The notes below the pieces were generated by a model, which was given only the letters and a program-made list of their open reading frames with translations, did no database searches and was not told the DNA's origin. From Cydia pomonella (lineage: Eukaryota; Arthropoda; Insecta; Lepidoptera; Tortricidae): a stretch of 64,000 nucleotides of DNA. The translations under genes and the position numbers were made by a program. Every line of letters starts with the position of its first letter. Within the stretch, counting starts at the first letter, position 1. The stretch lies in assembly GCF_033807575.1 (NCBI RefSeq), contig NC_084715.1, forward strand, positions 11,953,349 to 12,017,348. The letters run 5' to 3'. Positions 10,340-22,300 of the stretch are shown one piece after another.

Positions 10340-13300
10340 CTGAACAATAGAAAACAATCGGTTAGGTGTACATTGGTTAGTTGCGAAGCGGCGATAAATA
10401 AGGGCACATGGTTGTAGATGTAATGGCATACCTTGGTGTCGAGCGACTGCAGCGTGACGAGCGTCTTGAGCTTGGCGGCGCGGTGCGTGAGCACGGCCAC
10501 GTGGCTGTCGGGCGCGGAGCCGGCCGCCCACACCCACAGCAGCGAGCGCGCCCGCCGCATGGGCGCGCCGCGGGGGGACGACGACGACGTGTAGATGTAA
10601 TGGCATACCTTGGTGTCGAGCAGCTGCAGCGTGACGAGCGTCTTGAGCTTGGCGGCGCGGTGCGTGAGCACGGCCACGTGGCTGTCGGGCGCGGAGCCGG
10701 CCGCCCACACCCACAGCAGCGAGCGCGCCCGCCGCATGGGCGCGCCGCGGGGGGACGACGACGACGTGTAGATGTAATGGCATACCTTGGTGTCGAGCAG
10801 CTGCAGCGTGACGAGCGTCTTGAGCTTGGCGGCGCGGTGCGTGAGCACGGCCACGTGGCTGTCGGGCGCGGAGCCGGCCGCCCACACCCACAGCAGCGAG
10901 CGCGCCCGCCGCATGGGCGCGCCGCGGGGGGACGACGACGACGTGTAGATGTAATGGCATACCTTGGTGTCGAGCAGCTGCAGCGTGACGAGCGTCTTGA
11001 GCTTGGCGGCGCGGTGCGTGAGCACGGCCACGTGGCTGTCGGGCGCGGAGCCGGCCGCCCACACCCACAGCAGCGAGCGCGCCCGCCGCGGGGGGACGAC
11101 GACGACGTGTAGATGTAATGGCATACCTTGGTGTCGAGCAGCTGCAGCGTGACGAGCGTCTTGAGCTTGGCGGCGCGGTGCGTGAGCACGGCCACGTGGC
11201 TGTCGGGCGCGGAGCCGGCCGCCCACACCCACAGCAGCGAGCGCGCCCGCCGCGGGGGGACGACGACGACGTGTAGATGTAATGGCATACCTTGGTGTCG
11301 AGCAGCTGCAGCGTGACGAGCGTCTTGAGCTTGGCGGCGCGGTGCGTGAGCACGGCCACGTGGCTGTCGGGCGCGGAGCCGGCCGCGCACACCCACAGCA
11401 GCGAGCGCGCCCGCCGCATGGGCGCGCCGCGGGGGGACGACGACGACGTGTAGAAGCAGCCGCAGCGGACCTATACAAACAACACGACAATCCCAGATTA
11501 CCAATCAAATACTAAAAAAATTTTAAAAAATTAGCTGAGGCTTGAGCTAGTTACGCTAAGCTCAACTCCGTAGTACGCGAACCGGATGACATGCTTAGTT
11601 GTATTAAGTGACAGTCACCTCCGTGAGATACTTGGAAGAGTGCACCGGCGTGGCGGCCACGAAGAGCGGCATCTTGTGGGCGGGCGGGTGCTGCGGCGCG
11701 GGCAGGCGCCAGGCGGGCGAGTTGGCCGCGGCCTGCGCCAGCTGCGCCAGGCGCAGCTCCGTGGCCCAGGCCAGGCGCGCGCCCGGCTCCTGCGCGCGGA
11801 ACGTCACGGGCTCCTCGCGGCCCCGGATCGTCAGCTGCAAGCAGCACGAGTCCACCCACGCCATTTCGTCGTCTTTTTTCTGGAACAAACGATACCAGAT
11901 TGAAATATTAACCCTAGATATTGTATTGCAAGCCGTCATCCAATAGGAAAAATTTCCGAGAATTTTTTTTTGGTATATCATAGTATTTTCCTAGTGTTGG
12001 TGCGAAGAAAAATTTTGTGTTTTACTCGGAGGCAAAGTCTGTTTAACCCTCGTACCTTGAAACCCTCGCAACGCTCACGATTCCACTTCTCAAACCACTC
12101 TTTCGCTTGCTCGAGTGTCAATATTAGCACGAGCGGTTAAACAACAACTTTGCCTTTTTGTAAAACAAATAACTGTTAAGAGCGTGTAAACAAAAAACTA
12201 CCTTAAAGCGTGTATGACCTTAAAGCGTATATTTATATTTATATGTATATTTCAATGACAAAATTATCAGAAGTGCTTAATAACATGTCAAAATAACGTC
12301 ACCGTTTCAAACCTATCAAATAATTTTAAGAAGTATTAAATCTTAGTGTAAACACATACTCATGCGATATTTGACTGAATGTAACCAAGTCTCACCTGTA
12401 TACTCTGCTGTATGTTCTGTAACAACGCTCTGAACATTTCCGGCGCGAGCTCGTGGTACGGCGTCTTGAGTGAGGCGGCGAGGTCGGCCATGCGCGACAC
12501 CGTCTCGTAGTCGTGCATCAACGTCGACATCTCGTTGCAGAGAGAGTCGCCCGTAGCCGGCGACGTATTGCTCGAGTTGGAGCGGAGACTGCCGCTTCGA
12601 TTCATCCCTGGAATGGAAAAGAGTTAAGTATGGGAGGGAAATAATTGAGAAGGGTAATATGAGCAGGAGCGCAATTTACAAGGCACTGTAAAGTCAATGT
12701 TTTGCTGGGTTATTGAAGCGTACCTATACTAAAGAATTAGCTTCTATGCGTTTTTATTCATATACGTGTATTTACATATTTTCACCCATACCAATACATA
12801 AAACTAGGATCTACATAATTGTTTAAGGAAAGATAAAATAGTCATAATTTACCATAAAAGTACGTCATCTATCTGCAAAACTGTAAAATTAGACACATAA
12901 CGACATAACAAAAACACCTGAACTGAGGAACTGAATGCTTTGTTTGTTTCACGCCATCCGCGTCCATAATATACGATTCACATCAAACCGCTGGAATCTG
13001 ACCAGGTTTTACTAAAGTCAAAGGAATATGAACTTTCTATACAGTACTTATAGTTTGGCAAGCCATTTCCGTCAGTAGAAAAAGTCGGCAATTAAAATGG
13101 CTTGACAGACTATAACTAGTATATCATCATCATAAATTTAAGAGCTGCGCTCTTGTCGGTGAAGCAATCTCCAGGCATGCCTTTCTTTGGCCTCTTCCTT
13201 GACGGCCTGATACGACACGACGTTCACTTTCTCCTTCACTTGATCCATGTATGCCCTTCTTGGCTTTCCTCTATTTCTCCTTCCTTCTACTTACCCTTCT

Positions 13301-16300
13301 ATGATGGTCTTGATGAATTCTATGTGTCGTAACAGGTGTCCCAACATGTTTCCTTTTCTACTTTCGATGGTTCTCAATAGGCACCGCTTTTCTCGAACTC
13401 TATTTAAGACCTCCTCGTTGGTTACTTTTTCTGTCTAACTAGTATATATAAGGTTCAAATTCCTTTGGGTCCAGCCGTTTGAAGCGAGCGATAGTTAATG
13501 GCAGGTACCTTGAGCCAGCACCCGGCTGAGCGTGGGCGAGGTGCCGGTGTCGAGCACGTCCACGTCCTGCACGGGGTGCGCCCACTTGAGCCCGAGGCGC
13601 TCCGCGTCGTCGCCGCTGTTGCACACGGACACGCAGACGACGAGGTCGTTGAGCAGGAGAAGGCGGCGCGGCTTGCATTTTGATAGGGCGCCTGATTGGT
13701 TGAATTCCTGTGAAAGAAACGTTATAACTTGTGATTCCAAGTCAAATTGTTATCTCAGGTATCATCACCGGCCTTTGCGTCTACTGCAGACGATTTTGGC
13801 AATGCTGTTTAAACGGGTTTGGTGACTGTGGAAGCCGATGCGTGAGCGGCACGACCTCCCACATTTTTGGCAGAGAAAGCTCATGCCACCTAAGGTTCCA
13901 GTCCCGGTTTACTATCTGCGACACCTTCTGCTATCTAATGTATTAAACCAGGCTTGGCCGCATAGCCTTCTCCCCTTCACAACACGCTTGCGCCATCCAT
14001 CACGGTCCTCAGCTAAGGTTTCCCAGGCATGGTGGTTGATTTCAAATGCTGACATGTCTCGCTTAGCACAGTCTTTAAAGCGCACCATCGGTCTTCTAAC
14101 GTTCCTTTTAGCATACGCAACTGCACCAAGCCAGATACGTCGAGGTATCTCAGGTATACCCATACGGTAAACTGAGCCTCAGAGAGGAGTTTGAACACGT
14201 TCATAGTCCAGTCACGTCTAAATAGTCGAGAGCTGGCACCCGCAGTTACGCCGCCCCAAACTTACCAACTGCGTCAAATCATCCTGCCGCAGCAGATGTC
14301 GCTTGTCAGCGCGGGAGGCGAGCAGCCGCGCGGCCCCGAAGCGCGCCGCGCCGCCCGCGCCGCCTGCGCCCGTCACGCCGCCGCGCGTTAACCGCCGTAA
14401 TGCAGCGCGGAACGCCTGCACAAGGTTCATTAACCCTTCGTATGCTTAGGCACGGATCCGCGCCAGTTCATGAATTGCGTTAGCACGTATCCGTTCCAAA
14501 ACTACTATGCTCACATTTTATTCAATTTTGTAGTTTACTGCTCAAATAAATAGATTGAAATTAATTTACACCGATTTTAAACGAACCTACAAACCATAGA
14601 CAACATCCAATCTCAGTAAAATGTCAATCTGACATTCATAAAAAAATAACGAACTTTAGTCGAATGACCGTTTTCGTGAGTGTGTGGTTGCTGCCTCAAA
14701 AAGTCTTCTACGCTTCCAAAAGCAACTGAGAAGGTAAGTGAATGTTATTATTTATTGTTATTTACTTTATCTAGAACCTACATTGGTAACTTATAGTAAC
14801 TCAAAGATATCCTACATACCTAATTGTCTAATAAAAAACCTGACCTAAAGGTACGGTTGGAAAGGTGTTGAGTTTGTTCGTGTTTTTTATGAATCTGCGA
14901 AGTGTGCCGAATTACTATATTATATCAATTTGAAGAGAATTTTATTGTGATTATAAATAAAATCGTTTTTTTTTAACAAAGTAATCAAATAAAATATAAA
15001 ACTCAATAATTTACAGGTGGTATTCAAAATCCACGCACACATACGCAATTAAAAATGGCGACTCGTTAGTGTACGTATACGCGACCGCCATGATCGTTTA
15101 CTATGCGAGCACGGATACGTGCCAAAGCAAATAAGTGTCGTTTATAATGGCACGGATCCGGGCTTAGGCGTAGGAGTATTTGTTTACTATGACACGTTTT
15201 TATATACAGCATGTTACGAAATATGTTGTTTATTTAGATATGATAACAAGATACTGAAGCCTGAATTAGGGTCTCCTTTCGATAATAACAACGTAAATAG
15301 TTGAATTTATAATTATATATAGACCGACTATCGATTTGAAAAAGTCGAGTATTTGATAATAGCGGATAATACCATCTGTAAAATTTAATTTAGGCTAAGA
15401 TAGTTTGATAAATATTGAGTTAGGATTAAAAGGCCTGTTACACTTTACTTTTTTTAGTTTCCTAACTACCATCCTAATTAGGATCCTAACTTTTTTCAGT
15501 AGTAAATTTACTTGCTAAATGCGGTTAGACTTGACTAAATTTAGAAACTAACTTATTTAGGAATCTAACTAGGACAAGTGTAACAAGGGCTTAAGTTCTT
15601 TCAAATACAGTTCATTATTGTCTACTCATTCATTGTAGACTTGCTTATTTGTTGATGGTTAATTTTTACTCCTGGACTTCCCCAAAGGGACTTACCCAAA
15701 CCACAAAGACTAAGAATCAACCTAGGGATACTCCCGTAACTTTGGACCCATATGGTGAGGGTAAATCCCTTTGGGGAAGTCCGTGAGTAATAGATTACTA
15801 TCAAATGTATAAAATATATTATTCATTGCTCGACCGACAGTCATTGGCATCGGAATCACATTTGAACTTCAGGTAATGATTTACTAAAAATGGGTATTCT
15901 GATTATTTTAAGACGAAATAGAGGAGAATCACTAGGCTTACAGACGTTTATTGAAATTTATTTATTTACTCTTATATATTTATTTTGTAGAAAAAATGAC
16001 TGAACCCGAGAACAGTAACTGGTCAGTTCCAATACGGGCCCTTGAAGTGGAACAAACTCCTCAAGGGAGCCTACGGCTTCGGGACGAGGTTCTGCTAGAG
16101 AGAAGTGAATCGGGAAGACTTCGGGTTTGTATAAATCGATACATAAATGTAGAATGTTTCTGATTTTGGCTAAAATACTTATTATAAATTATTGTCTTAA
16201 AATATTCCTACTAGGTATTTAGAAAGTAAAATAAAAAGAAATGAAACCGATATATAAATGTCCCTGTTGTTTTTTTCTCCTGAATTAGAACACCATTTAG

Positions 16301-19300
16301 CCGCACGGATCCGTGGCTACGCAGATACTAGTTTGTTTTCATCGCACGGATCCGTGCCTAAGCGTTTAATAGATTTTGGTTTTTACACGGATACGTGCTT
16401 CAGCAAATACAGTTCTTTAAAATGGCACGGATCCGTGCTTCAGCAACACCTTAACATTTAATTTACACGCACACATGTAAAAGAAAATTGGTACGAAAAA
16501 TGTTATAATTCCACTTTTGTTATCAAGCGATTTTCTTTATTTTTTCTAACTAAACTATAGCAGTACAGCTTATTTTTGGAAAGCATATTATATCTGGTTG
16601 TCGGTTCATTCGTTTCCACAGAGTAACTATAGTTGCTAGATGTCAAAATAGGTACATGAATAAGACACAATCGGCTAAATCATACATTTTTCAAGTTTAT
16701 TATCAAAAATGAAATATTTTGGAATAATAATTGTCATTGAAATGAATTGCATAATGTGCTATGTTTATCCAAGTTTTGAAAAAAAACAATTTTAATTAGT
16801 AGCTGTCAACAAAAAATCAAAGATAAGTCACAATTTCTAAACATCGGTCGATGCGATCTCCACTCGCGTCATGTCGCCGCAATTGAGGTGTCAAATTGTG
16901 AAACCGGTCCCGCATACGAGGGGTTAAGTCAACACACAAATAATAACAACATATTCAACACCAAAGCATTAAAGCAAGCACTTAGTGTGACACTATTATT
17001 ACTAAATACATATAAATAATAAATAGATATAAAATATATATACAATAAATAGTTTTAGTTATAAGTATATTGCCATATACCCTAACAGGGTTCATGTGAA
17101 CACTAGCTGTAAAACGCTCTTTGTAAGACCATATGTAACACATGATTAAAAATGCAATAAATGAATTATGAATTATGAATTAAAGCTTATGGATTTCTTA
17201 TCAAGCAGCTCAGGGCAAAACTTACACCCAGCCCTGGCCACAGCGGGGACGAGTGACAATGTCAAACAGCAGTCAACATAGGAGCGAGAGCCGACGCTCC
17301 GAATGCTTCCACTACCACGTGGCTATCGCTTGCCGACTATAAGACTTCATATAGAATCTCTACCAGGCGGGTACTAAATTATCTGCCGCCAGAAGTATTG
17401 CGTCGCTCGTTTTGACCTGATTGTAACCATAATTAGAAAACCCCGGGAAGACTATATATATATATTCTTTAATCAAATACCTGGGTCCTTTCCGCTTCCC
17501 TTTTCCTTTCATTAAGTGCGTCAGCTAGTGCTTCTAGTCTAGTTAAGGCCCTCTGTAGAGCAACGCGGTCAGCGTGTCCTGGAGGCGTGTGTTTTAATAA
17601 ATCCTGGAAAAGAAAAATAAGGTTATTCCGGAACTCTTAAAAGACACCATTTTCTCTTTTGGACATTATTAAAGCTTCTAAGCTTTTAGCCACTATTTAA
17701 TTTTAGTTCTCGGTTTAAGTATAATTGACAAGGAAAACCAGAAATGATCAACTGAACACCGTAATGAAACACTAGTTTCTTAACTGTGTTTCGGCCAATA
17801 GTATTTGTGGTGCTTAAACATATTCTATCCTTTTGTATTCAGTGGCATGTATTAAACCATACGATATTCCTAGTCTAGCCATAATTTCTATAACAAAGTT
17901 ATTTATACATAACTACTATAAATTAAAAATTATTGAAACATATTTTATATATTATATAGACAAACTTATCACAAACTTAAAGTGCTCAATGATTAATCGA
18001 TTTTGTCATCTCTTGGGTAAATACGTGATATTTAATGAAGCAGCGAAGTGCCTCAGAAATACGCAGGACTTTTTCACCACCTCCGTCAGGAATTTTGACC
18101 CCATAGCTTTTATAATTTTCTATAACAAACTATTTTTATGTGTCGCGTAGAGCAGGCCTTGTTATCTAAGATACATAACTGTTTTTTTATCTACAGGATC
18201 AAACATTGACTTGCCGAGAGTCTGTAAGTTGCCTCAATATCTTTGGAAAATTAATGTATGTCCAGGTTTGGGGAATAGGAGTTACGTCCTCTAGGTATGA
18301 GCTTTGACAAAAGATCAATCTTTTATCCTGGAATATGGTGTTGCAAATAGGTTAAATTTAAGCCTCTGATACGGTATTTTATTACACTCGGGCAAGTGTA
18401 TTCACTAAAATGGGTCACTTTTTCGCACAACTTGGGTTCAGTTATCCTTTTATCTGGATCTACTCACAAAACCATGAAATACACGAGATGATAATCTTGC
18501 AGCACTTTGTTAACTACATCTGCCGCTTCCTTAGATCTGTATTCAGACAAGGAATACATCGAAAATCGTATGAAATGTAGTAATAACATTTATCAGATAA
18601 TATAATATTTCCACAAAAAATGGTGCTTAAATTAGGCCCTCTTTGCTTGTTCCTTAAAAGGCATGTATTAAGGTGAGGGCTGGCATCATGGAATAATAAT
18701 TGGGGACTTTTTATTCGTTATTTGTTCCTTTATTAACTATATAAAACTTTATAAAATAACTTTAAAATCCTAGTCTCTAGAGACAATTAGCTTTGTATCG
18801 GAATTTATGGCTAGACTAGGTATAAATAATATAAATAAACTACTGCCATACACCCAGATGATTTGAATGCAATTTTAAACTGCTAAAGTATGTATTATCA
18901 ATTTCCATTCGTACAATTATTGTAAATTGTATAACAGTTGCAAAAAATGAGTTGCATAATTTGTAAAATGACTCAATTATCAAAACATCCTGCCTGCCGC
19001 AGAGGATTACTTTGCGCAAAACCGACAGATTTCTCAGATAAGTCCTGTATTGGCAAATAAGTGAAATATTTTACAGATTTAATGTGGGTCGAAAGTGTGA
19101 TTTGTAATCATTAATTGGGGAATAACAAGGTTGTTAATTTTATCGCTTCCAATAAAAGCGATTACAATTGCAAATTTGCTTAAATAATCAGCGCTTTAAA
19201 AGGACTTGACGTCTTAATTTGTAATTACCACACAGACACGAATTTAAAGTGGTGATTATAGGGCATACTTTTCATGTCGTTGGTGTGGTATGACACAGAT

Positions 19301-22300
19301 TATTTTTTTGTGCTTTTACTGACAAGCAATTACTGAGAACAATTTAATAAAGCAGTGGTTCATTACATTTAAGTTTTATAAATTATTAAGTGTGAATACA
19401 GAGGCTAAAAGTTCCGACTGCAACATGTAATTCGAGTGAACACTTGATTAGTTCCAAAATGCCAGAAAATCTAGTTTCATTTCGTATTGTTCAATTTTTT
19501 AGATTTTTCTTAACAAACTTGTTTAAAATCCAAAATGGTTAATGGTTCACGGCTTATTTTTTTTCAAAAGGAGTGTTAAACCTTTCCGCGCGTGTCAATA
19601 GTAAGCACTTATCGCTTCACAATTAGCACGTGCTATAGGATATGTCATTTGTTCTTTTGTATTTGGCCATAAGCCGAAAGCCATAAAGTTTTATACTTTG
19701 GAATTTTGAGTCTATTCTGTACGATTGTTAGGCAAACGTGTTCCATCTTCGAGCTTGGCATGGACGTGACTAAATTCAATAGTGCGAAAGGATTTTATGG
19801 TTATGCCAAAGTTTTTTTTTTTAAATAAAAACTACGAGTATGGAATTGTGAGACTTACGCACGCCCAAACTGAATGGTATTACGGAGCGGCTGAGTGTAG
19901 CTAAAAAGAATTCTAAATATAGAAGGCTCTCTTTCGATAAAATCATCTCTAATCTCATTTTGTAAACGATGTGATTGCGCTTAAACAATGGTGAGAAGAC
20001 TTTTCACCAGTGTTGCTTTATAAAAAAAAATGTGTACGTGTCTCTAGACACATTGGATGCGGATCCGCACGCCGCTCTTGTGTGCGAGCCGGACAATGTT
20101 ACTCGCTCGCTCACACATCGAAGAGGCGTGAGGATCCGTCTCAGCGTGGGAATCGCATTAGCTAGCTACCTGTAGAAACATGATGAACTGCGGGAACCGC
20201 TGCACCGGTTTGACCATGAGCCCGAAGAACGAGAGCCGGTCGTGCGCGCTGATCTGCTTGACCTTGAAGAAGTCCGCCAGCGCGCTCTTGCGCTTCGACT
20301 CCATCTTGGCCAGCTCCATGGCCACGGAGAAATTGTTGATGAAGTCGGAGTACACGTCTAGCACCACGGCTTTGGAAAACGCGTTTAGGAAGACCTCGCC
20401 TATAACAATAATTTAATTCATTAAATACAAACGTAGAGTAGAATCATCTTAATATTTAGGTGCCTAACCGAAATAAGTCGGTTCGGCTTCTGCCTTAATA
20501 CAAGAGTGGCAAGGGAAAACACGAACGTACAGTAGAATTATCTTTATATTTACCTAACCCAAATAAGTCGGTTCTGCTTCTGTCTTCATACAAGAGTGGC
20601 AACGGAAAACACAAACGTACAGTAGTCATTTTAATATTCACCTAACCAAAATGAGTCAGTTCGGCTTGTGCCTTCATACAAGAGTGGCAAGGGAAAACAC
20701 AAACGTACAGTAGAATCATCTTAATATTTACTTAACCATAATAATTCGGTTCGGCTTCTGCCTTCATACAAGAGTGTCAAGGGAACAACTCGTCCGTAAT
20801 TTTTGAACTATATTTTTTTTACTAGTAAAATTCAGTGCTAAACTAAAATTCAGGACTGGTGATTTAAGTTTTAAACGAAAAATTAAGTATTGTTTTCCAA
20901 ATTGTTGGGGTCTTATTCACGCAAAAATATTCAGACGGGTGACCCGTTTTATTGTTTGTGAGTATACCAATCCATCGTGATATAAAATTTATTTCGACGA
21001 CCGGTTTGGCCTAGTGGGTAGTGACCCTGCCTACGAAGCTGATGGTCCCGGGTTCAAATCCTGGTAAGGGCATGTATTTGTGTGATGAGCATCGATATTT
21101 GTTCCTGAGTCATGGGTGTTTTCTATGTATTTAAGTATTTATAAATATTTATATATTATATATATCGTTGTCTAAGTACCCTCAACACAAGCCTTATTGA
21201 GCTTACTGTGGGACTTGGTCAATTTGTGTAATAATGTCCTATAATATTTATTTATTATTTATAAAAGAAAATAAACAAACCTGCATAATAATGTTGTGTT
21301 TCAACAATCATTCCAACCATTCGAGTATTGTCGGTGCGTGTGTTCTCCATACATGGCTTAAGTATTTTTTAATCATGTCAGTAAGCTCATTACGGTCGAT
21401 ATTAATCCGCAATTATTCGCTACGCAGGTGCTAAACCGATTGCCAAATGGGTGGTCACCAGTTTTAGTCTTACGTTTAATGTCAGCAAGGTTTTTGACAC
21501 TTGAGCCGAGTGACGGTAATCCAAGGTCTTGAGCACGACCTTGTACAAACAGCAACTAATATTTACACAAACTCTCGCAATGTTGTGTTAAGTGAAATAT
21601 AAAAAGTTGTAAAAATATTAATTTTGTGAGCTTCATAGGTAGGATACAGTTTAACATTTTCAAAGACGTTTGATTGAATGTTATATAATCTTAAGGGACA
21701 TAAAATACAGGGATCGGAACCGGTTTTTTGCAAAAACATCGAAATAACCATATATTTCGCTTTATTTTATACTCTAAATGTAGGACTCAGTTGTGTTTTC
21801 AGATAACGACTTCGTATTATTAGATTGCCTAATTAGAAATGAAGTAATTAACAAAGAACGAAAAAATACCGTTTTCGTTCCCATACAAAAAATACCGGTT
21901 TCCGATCCCTGATAAAATATAATAAGATATTTAATTTACAACTAACTCGTCTCAGTAAACAAGTACAGGTGGTCGGCTCGGAAGGTGTAATATGCTGAAT
22001 CGAGCATTACACTTTGAGCGGTGATGGTATTATTATTAATACTACGTCGGTTACGTACATTAGCCACCGTTTTCACACTTTGCGGCTTAAAATGAGCCAA
22101 GTGCCAGGTTGAATCCTAATTTGAGTAGAATATTTACAGATGCAGTTTGATTTGGTAGATGGATACACCACTGTAAATCTATGAGGACATACCCAACTGG
22201 TCTTCATATGACCAAGGCCTGAAAATCGTAGGTCTTAACATACCTATTTTTTCATCGCGGTCCCACGTCCGCGCGCAGTCCGCGAGTGCTGTACGGAAGT

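Larger units (their letters stand above)
14416..17480 (-). other. RhoGEF intron with 41-bp repeats and a small plus-strand ORF
   Basis: This 3-kb intron holds three blocks of the GCACGGATCCGTGC repeat (14450-14500, 15068-15165, 16303-16480), one palindromic MITE (15668-15788), a possible nested plus-strand gene (ORF at 15996), and near its 5' end an AT-rich segment ending in repeated TGAATTA (about 17155-17180). Confidence 0.7.

Noticed and set aside
10408..11112. Long plus-strand open frames (up to 234 codons) across the exon array
   Set aside because: They are GC-driven shadows of the minus-strand exon copies; the repeated peptide has no relation to a known family and the minus strand has splice sites and domain continuity.
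8741..11419. A single uninterrupted 892-codon minus-strand ORF through array and terminal exon
   Set aside because: It passes through a frame change at the short units and through the 92-bp intron before 10339; splice sites and domain continuity give a shorter, consistent model.
10414..11449. CRISPR-like or VNTR non-coding array
   Set aside because: Units contain a real exon and donor in frame with a RhoGEF gene; there are no unique spacers and this is animal DNA.
14450..16480. 41-bp repeats as a coding zinc-finger-like repeat
   Set aside because: The period of 41 is not a multiple of three and the frames over the blocks share no repeated motif beyond the palindrome itself.
20998..21075. 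Functional tRNA gene
   Set aside because: Box A and B-like words are present but the arms do not form a cloverleaf and the sequence continues into a SINE body repeated at 32236.
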